From Ensifer aridi (GTDB lineage: Bacteria; Pseudomonadota; Alphaproteobacteria; Rhizobiales; Rhizobiaceae): 64,000 bases of DNA. Under the pieces are notes generated by a model that saw nothing but the letters and a program-made list of their open reading frames with translations, was not told the DNA's origin and did no database searches. This document shows, in pieces, positions 1 through 9,311 of the stretch (positions are counted from its first letter, which is position 1; each line of letters starts with the position of its first letter). The translations under genes and the position numbers were made by a program. The stretch spans positions 512,567 to 576,566 of the forward strand of contig NZ_LUAV01000004.1 in NCBI RefSeq assembly GCF_002078505.1, read 5' to 3'.

Positions 1-279
1 TTTTCGCCGAGGCGTCTTTCGCTTTGGCCAGCACTGACCGTTTGCGGACGAGGTCATCCGCAGCAGGGGGCGCTGGACCGTTTCGACTCGTTGGGCGGCG
101 GTACCACGTTTGGGCCGGGGTCTCGCGCCTTGCCAACGGTTAGAAATTGAGCGCGAATCTGGCCGTTTCCGTGGCGTAAGCGACTGAGAAATAATTAAAA
201 ATTGTTCATGTTCTATTTGCCGGAAATTGCTGTCGCAACCTGCGAGGAAGCGTTCTCCCGCCATCGCTTGCGCCTCGCT
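1..279. other. Window edge with no assigned gene
   Basis: Two forward frames are open from the window edge, to stops near 150 and near 143, so the tail of a gene starting outside the window is possible. Neither tail resembles a family I recognise. The segment near 185-205 is AT-rich and could hold promoter or termination signals. No RNA gene is seen. Confidence 0.3.
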
Positions 280-816
280 TCAGGGCGCGCTCGCCGAGCG
301 TCGCTCGAACATGATCATCGGCTTGCTGTGATACTTGGTGCGCCGGACTTCCTTGAAGCCGTGCTTGAGCGCAACGCGGATCGAAGCCTGGTTGTTGGGG
401 TCTATGATGCAGGTTTTCAGCAATCCGGGAAATGCCCGGTCGCCCCAGGCGAGGGCGGCTGTGACGGCCTCCGTCGCAAGACCGCGGCCATGATTCCGGG
501 GAGAGATCGCCCAGCCCGTTTCCATCGTACCTTCGAGCGAGGGTGTCATCTGGCGATGGGCGTCATGGAAACCGGCTTCGCCGATGAAGGCGCCGCTCTC
601 CTTCTCCTGGATCGCGAAGAAGCCGAAGCCGAAATAGTGCCACATGCCGACCTGGCGCAGGAAGCGCGTCCAGGATTGCTCCCGCGAGTAAGGAACGCCA
701 CCGATGTAGCGGGTGACCTCTTCATCGGCGAACAGGGCACTGTAGGCGGGGAAATCGTCGCGCCGATAGGGGCGCAACAAAAGCCGCTCGGTTTCTATGG
801 TAGGCACGCGATGCAT
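280..816 (-). CDS. GNAT family N-acetyltransferase (RimJ/RimL type)
   Basis: This 178-residue protein begins MHRVPTIETERLLLRPYRR, the usual first strand of RimJ/RimL-like acetyltransferases (ETERLLLR). It carries the acetyl-CoA binding segment ISPRNHGRGLATEAVTAALAW around residues 100-120, followed by the family's late NQASIRVALKHGF element. The family moves acetyl from acetyl-CoA to an amine, such as a protein N-terminus or a small molecule; the substrate here is unknown. The start at 816 is chosen because GGAGAAA lies just upstream. A longer in-frame start near 876 would bury that ribosome binding site. It is separated from the next minus-strand gene, the cupin, by only 35 bases and may be cotranscribed with it. 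Confidence 0.88.
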   Translation of the reverse strand: MHRVPTIETERLLLRPYRRDDFPAYSALFADEEVTRYIGGVPYSREQSWTRFLRQVGMWHYFGFGFFAIQEKESGAFIGEAGFHDAHRQMTPSLEGTMETGWAISPRNHGRGLATEAVTAALAWGDRAFPGLLKTCIIDPNNQASIRVALKHGFKEVRRTKYHSKPMIMFERRSASAP

Positions 817-851
817 GTTTTCTCCGATTGTTCTCTGCGGGGAAATGAAGG

Positions 852-1355
852 TCAGGCGCCCGGCTCGCCGTCCCAATAGTCCGCTGTCGATGGAGCGCGG
901 CCGATGAAGCGGAACGATGCCTTCGCCTCGCCCGGCCGCCGTGTCTTCGCGAGGAACTTGCCGGAATCGGGATATTCACAGATCTCTGTCGCCGCCACCG
1001 TGGAAATGGCCAGATATTTGAGCGGCACGGTGCCGGTATTGATGAGGTGATGCGCTGTCTCGGGGCCGCCGGCGGGGGCTGCGAGCACGTCGCCAGGTCC
1101 GACCGCATAGCGTTCGCTGCCGAACCGGTATGTTCCCTCTCCCTCGAGAATGACGAACAGCTCTTCTTCGACATGATGGTTATGGAACGGGCATCCCGAT
1201 TTTCCCGGCGGAACTTCGCCGTAGCTAACGCCGAGGTTGTCGAGGCCAAGCAGCATGCCGAAGGAGGCATCGCGACACTCGAAGAACGAGCCTTGGCGCC
1301 AGTGGTCGAGATCGAGATTTTTTGGATTGACGATCGGCTTCCGCGCTTCCGCCAT
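852..1355 (-). CDS. Cupin domain protein
   Basis: The protein has 167 residues with a single conserved cupin barrel. Motif 1 is seen as PFHNHHVEEELFVILEGEG (about residues 56-74) and motif 2 as GPGDVLAAPAGGPETAHH (about 86-103). Two histidines plus a glutamate in motif 1 and a later histidine could bind a metal. Small stand-alone cupins of this type often bind sugars or small metabolites, but the ligand cannot be told from sequence. The start MAEARKPIVN is preceded by GGAGGAGGG, which decides it over longer in-frame starts. A large inverted repeat lies immediately upstream at 1378-1424. Confidence 0.85.
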   Translation of the reverse strand: MAEARKPIVNPKNLDLDHWRQGSFFECRDASFGMLLGLDNLGVSYGEVPPGKSGCPFHNHHVEEELFVILEGEGTYRFGSERYAVGPGDVLAAPAGGPETAHHLINTGTVPLKYLAISTVAATEICEYPDSGKFLAKTRRPGEAKASFRFIGRAPSTADYWDGEPGA

Positions 1356-1673
1356 GACGTTCCCTCCTCCTCCGATGAAAACCTCAGCCATGCAGGCTTT
1401 GGCACCAGTCATGGTTGAGGTTTTAAGGGCACTCGGCGTCATTGCAAAGCGGATTGCGCGCTTTCCGAGGCGGTGGCATTGCGCAAAGTTCACGATTGGC
1501 AACAAAGGCGCCGCCGCCGCTCGACGATCCGGCGGCGCTGCCGCATGGGAAGCGGCTATCGGCGCGGCAAATAAACCCGTTCGGCGGAATTTGCTTGCCA
1601 TTCCGTGCCGGGCATGGTTTGACCGCCGCCTGCGCCGGCAAAGTCCGGCCCGATTTTTCAAGACAGGTGATCC
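1356..1673. other. Divergent intergenic region, cupin / ribH
   Basis: This 318-base gap separates the minus-strand cupin from plus-strand ribH. Its main structure is the inverted repeat at 1378-1424. I looked for the conserved helices of an FMN riboswitch before ribH and did not find them. Promoters for both sides presumably lie here, but no sharp -35/-10 pair stands out. Confidence 0.4.
1378..1424. repeat. Long imperfect inverted repeat upstream of the cupin gene
   Basis: AAAACCTCA (1378-1386) pairs with TGAGGTTTT (1416-1424), and inner CCATG (1388-1392) pairs with CATGG (1410-1414). Only one base pair is mismatched (1387 against 1415), and the loop is 17 bases. It sits just upstream of the cupin ribosome binding site. 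It could be a protein operator or a hairpin in the cupin leader RNA. Confidence 0.55.
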
Positions 1674-2135
1674 ATGGCGAAAACCGAGCCCGTCCACATT
1701 CTGATTGTGGAAGCGCGTTTCTATGACGATATGGCCGACGCATTGCTCGACGGAGCGAAACACGCGCTCGATGCAGCCGGCGCCACTTATGATATCGTGA
1801 CAGTCCCCGGGGCTTTGGAAATTCCGGCGGCGATCGCCATGGCGCTCGACGGTGCCGATGAAGGCGGAACCGAATATGACGGCTTCGTCGCACTCGGGAT
1901 GGTGATCCGTGGCGAAACCTATCATTTCGACATCGTCGCCAACGAGTCCGCGCGCGCCCTGATGGACCTCGCCGTCAGTGAAAGCCTTGCGCTCGGCAAC
2001 GGTATCCTAACGGTCGAGAATGACGACCAGGCCTGGGCGCGTGCCCGTCGGTCGGAGGGCGACAAGGGCGGTTTTGCCGCACGCGCCGCCCTCACCATGA
2101 TTGCATTGAAGAACAAATTGGGCGCAGAAAAGTGA
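1674..2135 (+). CDS. ribH: 6,7-dimethyl-8-ribityllumazine synthase
   Basis: RibH condenses 5-amino-6-ribitylaminouracil with 3,4-dihydroxy-2-butanone 4-phosphate, the penultimate step of riboflavin synthesis. The 153-residue length is normal for the family. Conserved features are the first strand [13 protein letters not shown], the substrate segment [15 protein letters not shown] (about residues 44-58), [19 protein letters not shown] (about 77-95) with the catalytic histidine region, and NGILTVEND (about 109-117). Its stop overlaps the nusB start (GTGA), a ribH-nusB pair that is very common in bacteria. Alphaproteobacteria often carry a second ribH elsewhere; whether this one is the only copy cannot be judged from the window. 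Confidence 0.96.
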   Translation: MAKTEPVHILIVEARFYDDMADALLDGAKHALDAAGATYDIVTVPGALEIPAAIAMALDGADEGGTEYDGFVALGMVIRGETYHFDIVANESARALMDLAVSESLALGNGILTVENDDQAWARARRSEGDKGGFAARAALTMIALKNKLGAEK

Positions 2136-2614
2136 CGAATACCCCCTCGGATCAGCCGCGGAAACAGGTGAACCAGCGTGGCGCGGCGCGCCTTGCGGCC
2201 GTTCAGGCGCTTTACCAGATGGATGTTGGCGGCACCGGCATTCTGGAGATCGTCTCCGAATACGAAGAGCATCGCCTCGGCAAGGAACTGGACGGCGATA
2301 CCTATTTGAAGGCGGATGCCGCCTGGTTCCGCTCGATCGTTTCCGGCGTCGTGCGCGATCAGCGCAAGCTCGATCCTTTGATCGGCTCGGCCCTTCAGGA
2401 CGACTGGGCGCTTTCGCGGCTCGATTCGACCGTCCGCGCGATCCTGCGCGCAGGCACCTTCGAGATACTCGAGCGCAAGGACGTGCCGGTTCCGGTGATC
2501 GTCACCGAATATGTCGAGATCGCAAAGGCCTTCTTCGAGGACGAGGAGCCCAAGCTCGTCAACGCCGTCCTCGATCGGATCGCCAAGCAAGTTCGCGGCG
2601 ACAAGCGGAAATAG
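2132..2614 (+). CDS. nusB: Transcription antitermination factor NusB
   Basis: NusB binds boxA RNA together with S10 (NusE) and supports antitermination of rRNA operons. The 160-residue protein shows the family's helical pattern: [19 protein letters not shown] near the N-terminus, a central [20 protein letters not shown] (about residues 93-112), and the C-terminal [27 protein letters not shown]. Translation starts at a GTG that overlaps the ribH stop by four bases (GTGA), which implies translational coupling. The MFS gene begins two bases after the nusB stop, so the three genes probably form one transcript. Confidence 0.96.
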   Translation: MTNTPSDQPRKQVNQRGAARLAAVQALYQMDVGGTGILEIVSEYEEHRLGKELDGDTYLKADAAWFRSIVSGVVRDQRKLDPLIGSALQDDWALSRLDSTVRAILRAGTFEILERKDVPVPVIVTEYVEIAKAFFEDEEPKLVNAVLDRIAKQVRGDKRK

Positions 2615-2615
2615 C

Positions 2616-3848
2616 ATGATGGTTGCTGCGGCCACGGAAGACATGGGCGTGGTCCTTCGCGAGGCGCGCCGCAACGTGTTCCTGCTCACCGTGGCGCAGG
2701 CGCTGCTCGGCGTCGTCGGGCCGATCAGCTTTGCCGTCGGCGGCGTTGCCGGCCACCAGTTGCTCGGCGACGACAAGTCGCTCGCGACCGCGCCGCTCAC
2801 CGCCTTCAATGTCGGCATGGCGCTCGGCGTCATCCTCGTGGCGATGCTGTCGCGGCTCCTCGGCAGGCGCTTTGCGTTTATGGTGGGCGCCGCGATCGCC
2901 GCGATCGGGGGCCTGGTCGCAACGGCTGGCCTCTTCCGGGAAAGTTTCTGGCTGTTCGCAGCCGGCCTGGCCGTTCTCGGTTCTTCCAACGGTTTCACGC
3001 AAAAGCTCCGTTTTGCCGCCGCCGACGCATCACCCTCCTTCTACAAGCCGAAGGCCATTTCCTGGATTCTCGGCGGCGGCATCGTCTCGGCGATCCTTGG
3101 TCCTCAGATCGTCATCCTGGCCGGTGATTACTTTGCCCCCGTATGGTTCGCCGGCGCCTTCGTCGCGCTGCTGCCCGCTTGTCTTGCGGCGCTTTTCTTC
3201 TTCGCTCCCTTGCGATTGCCGGATCACAAGGCGGCATCGGCCGGGCATGCATCGCTTCCCGCACGGCCATTGCGCGAGATCGTCGGCAGCCAGCGCTTCC
3301 TGACCGGCATGATCTGCGGCATTTCCGCCTATGCGCTGATGACCTTCATGATGACGGGAGCGCCAATAGCCATGGTCGTCGGCTGCGGCTTTTCGAACGA
3401 TCTCGCGACGCTTGGCATTCAATGGCATGTGCTGGCGATGTTCGGCCCGAGCTTCGTGACGGGCTGGCTGATCAGCCGGTTCGGCGCCGAGCGCATCGTC
3501 GGCTGCGGTCTGCTCTTGCTGATGGCCTGTGCGGCGATCGCCCATCTCGGCGTCGCCCTCTGGAACTTCTGGGGCGCGCTCGTCCTTCTCGGGCTCGGTT
3601 GGAACTTCGGCTTCATCGGCGCGACGGCGATTGTTGCCCAGAGCTATCGGCCACATGAGGCGGACAAGATCCAGGGCTTTCACGACATCGTTCTGTTCTC
3701 CGCTGTCGCCGGCTCATCTTTTGCTTCCGGCAAGGTTCTCGCCGCTTACGGATGGGACATGCTCAACGCGGTGGTCTGGCCGGTCACCGGACTCTGTCTA
3801 TTCCTCCTCCTTCTGTTGATCCGCGCAGACAAGCGAACCGCCGCCTGA
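2616..3848 (+). CDS. MFS transporter
   Basis: This 410-residue hydrophobic protein has about twelve predicted membrane spans in two halves, with the MFS loop 2-3 signature around SRLLGRRFAFMVGAAIA (about residues 86-102). A soluble loop of roughly 25 residues (LPDHKAASAGHASLPARPL) separates the halves. It begins MMVAAATEDMGVVLREARR directly after nusB, with the ATG two bases past the nusB stop. The family exports or imports small molecules using the proton gradient; no substrate can be assigned. Placement at the end of ribH-nusB is likely cotranscription rather than functional coupling. Confidence 0.87.
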   Translation: MMVAAATEDMGVVLREARRNVFLLTVAQALLGVVGPISFAVGGVAGHQLLGDDKSLATAPLTAFNVGMALGVILVAMLSRLLGRRFAFMVGAAIAAIGGLVATAGLFRESFWLFAAGLAVLGSSNGFTQKLRFAAADASPSFYKPKAISWILGGGIVSAILGPQIVILAGDYFAPVWFAGAFVALLPACLAALFFFAPLRLPDHKAASAGHASLPARPLREIVGSQRFLTGMICGISAYALMTFMMTGAPIAMVVGCGFSNDLATLGIQWHVLAMFGPSFVTGWLISRFGAERIVGCGLLLLMACAAIAHLGVALWNFWGALVLLGLGWNFGFIGATAIVAQSYRPHEADKIQGFHDIVLFSAVAGSSFASGKVLAAYGWDMLNAVVWPVTGLCLFLLLLLIRADKRTAA

Positions 3849-4048
3849 AAAGCGTTGTTTCCGCAAAGTCTGTCCGGCGACTGACAGGCTGGCACGCGGG
3901 CAATTTCAGGGGCTTGACGATCCACATTCGCAACCGCACTCTGGCCGCGCCGCGAGAACGCGCCGCTTGAGGAGGCGGCGTGCGATTCGCGGAGAGGGGC
4001 CTGCGGCAGGGAGTGAGCCCGCGGGTTGAAACGGAGGATAGTTGCGAA

Positions 4049-6184
4049 ATGACCATACTTTTGGGCGTTATCGCATGCGGGTTGCTTTCGGTGGCCTATG
4101 CCATCTGGGCGACACAGTCGGTGCTTGCCGCCGACCAGGGGAATGCCCGCATGCAGGAGATTGCAGGCTTTATCAGAGAGGGGGCGCAGGCCTACCTCAT
4201 GCGTCAATACACAACCATTGCCATTGTCGGTGTCGTCGTCTTCATCGCCGCGTGGATGCTTCTCTCGAGCGCAGCGGCGATCGGCTTCCTGATCGGCGCG
4301 GTGCTTTCGGGCGCGGCCGGCTTCATCGGCATGCATGTCTCGGTCAGGGCCAATGTCCGCACGGCCCAGGCCGCTTCGGTCAGCCTGGCCTCCGGTCTCG
4401 ATATCGCCTTCAAATCCGGCGCGATCACCGGCCTTCTGGTCGCCGGCCTCGCGCTACTGGGGGTATCGGTCTACTACTTCGTGCTCACCGCGGGGCTCGG
4501 GCATGAGCCGGCCGCGCGCGAGGTCATCGATGCGCTGGTGGCGCTCGGTTTCGGTGCGTCGCTGATCTCGATCTTCGCCCGTCTCGGCGGCGGCATCTTC
4601 ACCAAGGGCGCCGACGTCGGCGGCGATCTCGTCGGCAAGGTGGAAGCTGGCATTCCCGAGGATGATCCGCGCAATCCGGCGACAATTGCCGACAACGTCG
4701 GCGACAATGTCGGCGACTGCGCCGGCATGGCGGCCGATCTCTTCGAGACCTATGCGGTCTCCGTGGTCGCGACCATGGTGCTCGCGTCGATCTTTTTCGC
4801 CGGAACGCCTGTACTCTCGACGGTCATGATCTATCCGCTGGCGATCTGCGCGGCCTGCATCATCACCTCGATCATCGGCACGTTCTTCGTCAAGCTCGGC
4901 ACCAACGGATCGATCATGGGGGCGCTGTACCGCGGATTGATCGTCACTGGTGCGCTGTCGATCTTCGGCCTCGGGGCGGCAACCTCTCTGACCATCGGCT
5001 GGGGCTCGATCGGAACAGTCGCCGGCCAGGACGTTACCGGCTGGGCGCTGTTTGCATGCGGCATCATAGGCCTTGTCGTTACCGCCCTGATCGTCGTGAT
5101 CACCGAATATTATACCGGCACGAACAAGCGTCCGGTGAACTCGATTGCTCAGGCCTCCGTTACCGGCCACGGCACCAACGTGATCCAGGGGCTCGCCGTG
5201 TCGCTGGAGTCGACCGCCTTGCCGGCGCTCGTCATCGTCGGCGGCATCATCACCACCTATCAATTCGCCGGTCTCTTCGGCACCGCCATCGCCGTCACCG
5301 CCATGCTCGGGCTCGCCGGCATGATCGTGGCGCTCGATGCCTTTGGGCCAGTCACGGACAATGCCGGCGGCATTGCCGAGATGTCGCATCTGCCGCCGGA
5401 AGTGCGCAAATCAACCGATGCGCTCGACGCGGTCGGCAATACTACCAAGGCCGTAACCAAGGGTTATGCGATCGGCTCTGCGGGTCTCGGCGCCCTGGTC
5501 CTCTTCGCGGCCTATTCCAACGACCTCACCTATTTCGCGGCGAACGGCGACAAGCATCCTTATTTCGCCGACGTGGGGACGATCTCCTTCGATCTCTCAA
5601 ATCCCTACGTCGTCGCAGGTCTGATCTTCGGCGGCCTCATTCCCTATCTCTTCGGCGGCATCGCCATGACCGCCGTCGGTCGGGCAGGGGGTGCGGTCGT
5701 CGAGGAGGTGCGCCGGCAGTTCAAGGAAAAGCCGGGAATCATGGAAGGCAGGGATCGCCCGGATTATGGACGGGCCGTCGACATGCTGACCAAGGCGGCG
5801 ATCCGCGAAATGATCATCCCATCGCTCTTGCCGGTTCTCGCACCAATCGTCGTCTATTTCGGTGTGCTGCTGATTTCCGGGTCGAAAGCCTCTGCCTTCG
5901 CGGCACTCGGCGCCTCCCTCCTTGGGGTCATCGTCAACGGGTTGTTCGTTGCGGTTTCGATGACATCCGGCGGTGGCGCATGGGACAATGCCAAGAAGAG
6001 CTTCGAGGACGGTTTCGTCGACAGGAACGGTACGCGTCACATGAAGGGCTCGGAGGCCCATAAGGCTTCGGTGACCGGCGATACCGTCGGTGATCCCTAC
6101 AAGGACACGGCCGGTCCCGCGGTCAATCCGGCGATCAAGATCACCAATATCGTGGCGCTACTGTTGCTCGCGGTTCTCGCCTGA
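4049..6184 (+). CDS. hppA: Membrane-bound proton-translocating pyrophosphatase (K+-independent)
   Basis: HppA couples pyrophosphate hydrolysis to proton pumping across the cytoplasmic (or acidocalcisome-like) membrane. The 711-residue protein has about sixteen membrane spans and the pyrophosphate-binding motif [20 protein letters not shown], followed by [20 protein letters not shown] second acidic motif appears near the C-terminus ([10 protein letters not shown] and [16 protein letters not shown]). In [17 protein letters not shown] a lysine occupies residue 467, the position where K+-dependent enzymes carry alanine. From family knowledge this predicts independence from potassium. ACGGAGGAT sits before the chosen ATG. 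A strong terminator follows at 6203. Confidence 0.97.
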   Translation: MTILLGVIACGLLSVAYAIWATQSVLAADQGNARMQEIAGFIREGAQAYLMRQYTTIAIVGVVVFIAAWMLLSSAAAIGFLIGAVLSGAAGFIGMHVSVRANVRTAQAASVSLASGLDIAFKSGAITGLLVAGLALLGVSVYYFVLTAGLGHEPAAREVIDALVALGFGASLISIFARLGGGIFTKGADVGGDLVGKVEAGIPEDDPRNPATIADNVGDNVGDCAGMAADLFETYAVSVVATMVLASIFFAGTPVLSTVMIYPLAICAACIITSIIGTFFVKLGTNGSIMGALYRGLIVTGALSIFGLGAATSLTIGWGSIGTVAGQDVTGWALFACGIIGLVVTALIVVITEYYTGTNKRPVNSIAQASVTGHGTNVIQGLAVSLESTALPALVIVGGIITTYQFAGLFGTAIAVTAMLGLAGMIVALDAFGPVTDNAGGIAEMSHLPPEVRKSTDALDAVGNTTKAVTKGYAIGSAGLGALVLFAAYSNDLTYFAANGDKHPYFADVGTISFDLSNPYVVAGLIFGGLIPYLFGGIAMTAVGRAGGAVVEEVRRQFKEKPGIMEGRDRPDYGRAVDMLTKAAIREMIIPSLLPVLAPIVVYFGVLLISGSKASAFAALGASLLGVIVNGLFVAVSMTSGGGAWDNAKKSFEDGFVDRNGTRHMKGSEAHKASVTGDTVGDPYKDTAGPAVNPAIKITNIVALLLLAVLA

Positions 6185-6202
6185 GGCGCTGCCATCAATA
6201 AG

Positions 6203-6237
6203 AAGGCCCGCGAAGTCGGCTTCGCGGGCCTTTCCGT
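6203..6237 (+). terminator. Rho-independent terminator after hppA
   Basis: A perfect 13-bp stem (AAGGCCCGCGAAG, loop TCGG, CTTCGCGGGCCTT) is followed by a T-rich tail. It lies 18 bases after the hppA stop. It may also serve the convergent lipoprotein gene ending at 6252. Confidence 0.9.
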
Positions 6238-6251
6238 TTTGCTTAACTTCG

Positions 6252-6758
6252 TCAGTTGCCGAAGTTCTTGAAGAGATTTCGCCCCGCCGCTTGTGCGGCA
6301 CCGGGGCCGCTCAAGAGCTGGCCGAGGAAGCTTGTTTCCTTGCCGCCTGTCGGCGTCGTGCGCGACAGCATGTCGAAGACCTTGCCATCCTTCAGCGTGT
6401 AATGCGCAAGCTGGCTGACGACGCCTTCCTGGTCGAAATAGACGGCGAGGATCGACTGGTCGATGAGCTTCGGCTTCATGAAGGCGACCGGCCGCTTACG
6501 CGTCTGCGAGATGTAGTAGAAGACCTCGTTGTCGAAGGTCGCGGTCGTCGAAGGCGTGCCGAGCGAGAGCAGCACCTGTTCGCGGCTCGACCCTACTGGG
6601 ACGAGATTGAGCGTCTCCTTGTCGACGACATAGCCCTGGTGCAGGACCTCGCCGACATTGGCGGATGTGCAGGCGGAAAGTGCGGTAGTGCAGAGGGAGG
6701 CCACGAGCACGGCACGGCTCAGAGCTTTCAGGTTCGATGTCATATACCGCTTCGTCAA
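6252..6758 (-). CDS. bamE: BamE/SmpA-OmlA family outer membrane lipoprotein
   Basis: The 168-residue product has a lipoprotein signal ending in the lipobox LSAC (cysteine at about residue 30) and then a single BamE-like domain: LNLVPVGSSREQVLLSLGTPSTT and FYYISQTRKRPVAFMKPKLIDQSILAVYFD. BamE is an accessory subunit of the Bam complex that inserts beta-barrel proteins into the outer membrane. A TTG start at 6758 is preferred because GGGGAG lies six bases upstream. An ATG five codons later (6743) has that site too far away. Alphaproteobacterial members are longer than E. coli BamE because of a C-terminal glycine/alanine-rich extension, also seen here (about residues 130-168). Confidence 0.88.
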   Translation of the reverse strand: MTKRYMTSNLKALSRAVLVASLCTTALSACTSANVGEVLHQGYVVDKETLNLVPVGSSREQVLLSLGTPSTTATFDNEVFYYISQTRKRPVAFMKPKLIDQSILAVYFDQEGVVSQLAHYTLKDGKVFDMLSRTTPTGGKETSFLGQLLSGPGAAQAAGRNLFKNFGN

Positions 6759-6895
6759 GGACTGCTCCCCTGGAGTAACGATGGCAGATCGGCCATTGCA
6801 ATTCGTGCATGCTTCGGTAAACCAGCTTCGGCTATCATGCAACAACGTCATGGGCGTGCGCCCATGATTTCGAAAAAGCCTCGGCTGGCCCTGTG

Positions 6896-7432
6896 ATGAT
6901 TTTCGGACTGTTCAAGAAGAAAAGCGGCAACATTGCGATTGTGGAGCGCCAATATGCGCTGCTCACCGCGGCGGCGCGCCAGCCGTTTCTCTATACCGAT
7001 CTCGATGTGCCGGATACCGTCATGGGTCGCTTCGAGATGTTGTCGGCGATCCTGATCCTCTATTTCCGGCGCACGCGCACCTCCGCTCGGGCCGGCCAGG
7101 AGATTGCGCAGGAGATCGTCGATGCCTTTTTCGAGGATGTGGATCATTCCATCCGCGAACTCGGCGTCGGCGACGTGAGCGTGCCGAAAAAGATGAAAAA
7201 GTTCGCCGGCATGTTCTACGGCCGCCTCGAATCCTATGCGGCAGCGCTCGAGGAGCGGGACGGTGGCGCGCTTGCGGCTGCCTTGCGGCGCAATTTCCAC
7301 TCCGGAGCCGACGAGCCGCCGTCGATGCAAGGCCTGGCGTCCTATCTGCTTGCGGCCGAAGCCGTGCTGTCGGAGGCTCCGGAGGAGATCGTCGAAACGG
7401 GTCAGTTGCGCATCCCGCCTGCCGGAGCGTAA
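6896..7432 (+). CDS. Ubiquinol-cytochrome c chaperone family protein
   Basis: The 178-residue helical protein matches the CBP3/UQCC1-like chaperone family, with LYTDLDVPDTVMGRFEMLSA, QEIAQEIVDAFFEDVDHSIRELGVGDVSVPKKMKKFAGMFYGRL and YAAALEERD as the diagnostic segments. In mitochondria CBP3 helps make cytochrome b of the bc1 complex. In alphaproteobacteria the exact role is inferred only. A GTG lies directly before the chosen ATG and could also serve as start. It is transcribed divergently from the lipoprotein gene and sits upstream of a DUF177 gene, an order shared by rhizobia as far as I recall. Confidence 0.88.
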   Translation: MIFGLFKKKSGNIAIVERQYALLTAAARQPFLYTDLDVPDTVMGRFEMLSAILILYFRRTRTSARAGQEIAQEIVDAFFEDVDHSIRELGVGDVSVPKKMKKFAGMFYGRLESYAAALEERDGGALAAALRRNFHSGADEPPSMQGLASYLLAAEAVLSEAPEEIVETGQLRIPPAGA

Positions 7433-7508
7433 TAGGGGCGTATAATCCGTCGCTCAGAGCAGCGCGCCGGCTGGCCGCGATGCTGCAGGCGCGAGGAAGG
7501 ATCCTGTC

Positions 7509-8060
7509 ATGAAGCACGAGAGCAAACCGGCATTTTCCTACCCGGTGAGGGTGGGGCACATCTCGGCAAATCCCGTCACCCTCCATTTGTCGGCGAGCGA
7601 GACGGAGCGGCGCGCTCTTGCCGACCTTTGGAGCGTCGACGACGTCCTTTCGCTCGACGCCGACCTGCAGGTCGCGCGCTGGAAGAAGGATGGCGTGAAG
7701 ATCAAGGGTGAGGTGCATGCGCGCATCGTGCAGACCTGTGTCGTGACCCTGGAGCCGGTAGAGGCGAACATTCGCGAGCCGGTCGAAGCGATCCTGGTGC
7801 CGGAAGGCTCTCGGCTCGCCCGTCAGGCGGACAATGACGGCGGCGAGATGATCCTCGATCCGGAAGGTCCCGATATTCCCGACACTTTCGAGGGTGATAC
7901 GATCGATGCAGGCGAGGTCGTCAGCGAGCACGTGGCGCTCGCCATCGACCCTTATCCGCGTAAGCCAGGCGCCGTTTTCGGCGAACGCATCGAAAGCTCC
8001 GCGGCGGACGATAAACGTCCGAATCCGTTTGCCGTGCTGAAGGACTTGAAAAAGGATTGA
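7509..8060 (+). CDS. YceD/DUF177 family protein
   Basis: The 183-residue protein belongs to DUF177 (YceD). In other bacteria members of this family are linked to 23S rRNA accumulation, and they usually sit beside rpmF and plsX. Visible family elements are LWSVDDVLSLDADLQVARWKK, the strand region HARIVQTCVVTLEPVEANI (residues about 70-88) with one central cysteine, and the acidic C-terminal half ending IDPYPRKPGAVF...NPFAVLKDLKKD. The usual second zinc-type cysteine pair is not seen. GAGGAAGG before the ATG decides the start. Here rpmF is missing between it and plsX. Confidence 0.88.
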   Translation: MKHESKPAFSYPVRVGHISANPVTLHLSASETERRALADLWSVDDVLSLDADLQVARWKKDGVKIKGEVHARIVQTCVVTLEPVEANIREPVEAILVPEGSRLARQADNDGGEMILDPEGPDIPDTFEGDTIDAGEVVSEHVALAIDPYPRKPGAVFGERIESSAADDKRPNPFAVLKDLKKD

Positions 8061-8249
8061 AACGGCATAGGCCGGGCCTACAATTCGGTTGTCACGCAGG
8101 CGAAAAGCAGTATTTTGGCCCGACTCCAGCCGATGGGGCCGTTGTGCCGGACGTTGCATGCTGGCCCAAGTGTCAGAAGGAACATGGATCGCCGCCGCCA
8201 CTTGAGCGGCGATACGTGTTGCGTGGCGGGAAAAAGGGATAAGACACGC

Positions 8250-9293
8250 GTGGTCAGAATTTCACTTGACGTTATGGGGGGCGACTATGGTCCTGAGGTC
8301 GTCATCCCGGGCGCAGCGAGAGCGCTCGAACGTCATCCGGACATAAAATTTGTTCTGTTCGGCCAGGAAGCGCAATGCGCCGAATTATTGGCCAAATACC
8401 CGAAGCTCCAGGCGAGCAGCACCTTCCACGATTGCGAGATTGCCGTCGGCATGGACGAAAAGCCGAGCCAGGCGCTTAGGCGCGGGCGCGGCAAATCGAG
8501 CATGTGGAAGGCGATCGACGCGATCAATGCCGATGAGGCCGATGTCGTCGTCTCAGCTGGCAATACCGGCGCGCTGATGGCGATGTCCGTCTTCTGTCTC
8601 AGAACCATGCAGGGCATACAACGCCCGGCGATCGCTGCCATCTGGCCGACGCTCAAGGGCGAGAGCATCGTGCTCGATGTCGGCGCGACGATCGGTGCCG
8701 ACGCGCAGCAGCTGATGGACTTCGCGCTGATGGGCGGTGCCATGGCCCGCGCCCTGTTCGAGGTCGAGCGTCCTTCGGTGGGTCTGCTGAACGTCGGCGT
8801 GGAAGAGATCAAGGGGCAGGAAGAGGTCAAGGAGGCCGGGCGGCTCATCCGTGAGGCCAATATCGAAGGGATCGACTACTACGGCTTCGTCGAAGGCGAC
8901 GACATCGGTCGCGGTACCGTGGACGTGGTCGTGACCGAGGGATTTTCCGGCAATATCGCGCTCAAGGCGGCCGAGGGCACCGCTCGCCAGATCGCCGAAT
9001 ATCTACGAGCCGCCATGTCGCGCACGCTTCTTGCCAAGATAGGCTATGTCTTTGCCAAGGCTGCTTTCGACCGAGTGCGCGAGAAGATGGATCCCCGCAA
9101 GGTCAACGGCGGCGTCTTCCTGGGCTTGAACGGCATCGTCATCAAGAGCCATGGAGGCACGGATGCCGAAGGGTTCGCCGCGGCGATCGATGTTGGCTAT
9201 GACATGGTGAAGAACGGCCTGAAGGCGAAGATCGAGGCCGATCTGGCACGATATCACGGCGCCGAGCCGTCCGAAGCCCTTCCGCGAGCATGA
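8250..9293 (+). CDS. plsX: Phosphate acyltransferase PlsX
   Basis: PlsX makes acyl-phosphate from acyl-ACP, the first dedicated step of the PlsX/PlsY phospholipid route, as a peripheral membrane enzyme. The 347-residue protein begins [21 protein letters not shown] and contains [14 protein letters not shown] (about residues 105-118), [19 protein letters not shown] and [20 protein letters not shown]. These are the standard PlsX landmarks. A GTG start at 8250 is chosen because AAGGGAT lies about ten bases upstream and it gives the normal N-terminus. FabH follows 18 bases later, forming the usual plsX-fabH pair. Confidence 0.96.
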   Translation: MVRISLDVMGGDYGPEVVIPGAARALERHPDIKFVLFGQEAQCAELLAKYPKLQASSTFHDCEIAVGMDEKPSQALRRGRGKSSMWKAIDAINADEADVVVSAGNTGALMAMSVFCLRTMQGIQRPAIAAIWPTLKGESIVLDVGATIGADAQQLMDFALMGGAMARALFEVERPSVGLLNVGVEEIKGQEEVKEAGRLIREANIEGIDYYGFVEGDDIGRGTVDVVVTEGFSGNIALKAAEGTARQIAEYLRAAMSRTLLAKIGYVFAKAAFDRVREKMDPRKVNGGVFLGLNGIVIKSHGGTDAEGFAAAIDVGYDMVKNGLKAKIEADLARYHGAEPSEALPRA

Positions 9294-9311
9294 ATGAAGA
9301 GGTTTGAGTAG

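Noticed and set aside
1500..1673. FMN riboswitch before ribH
   Set aside because: The conserved helices and signature loops of the FMN element could not be found.
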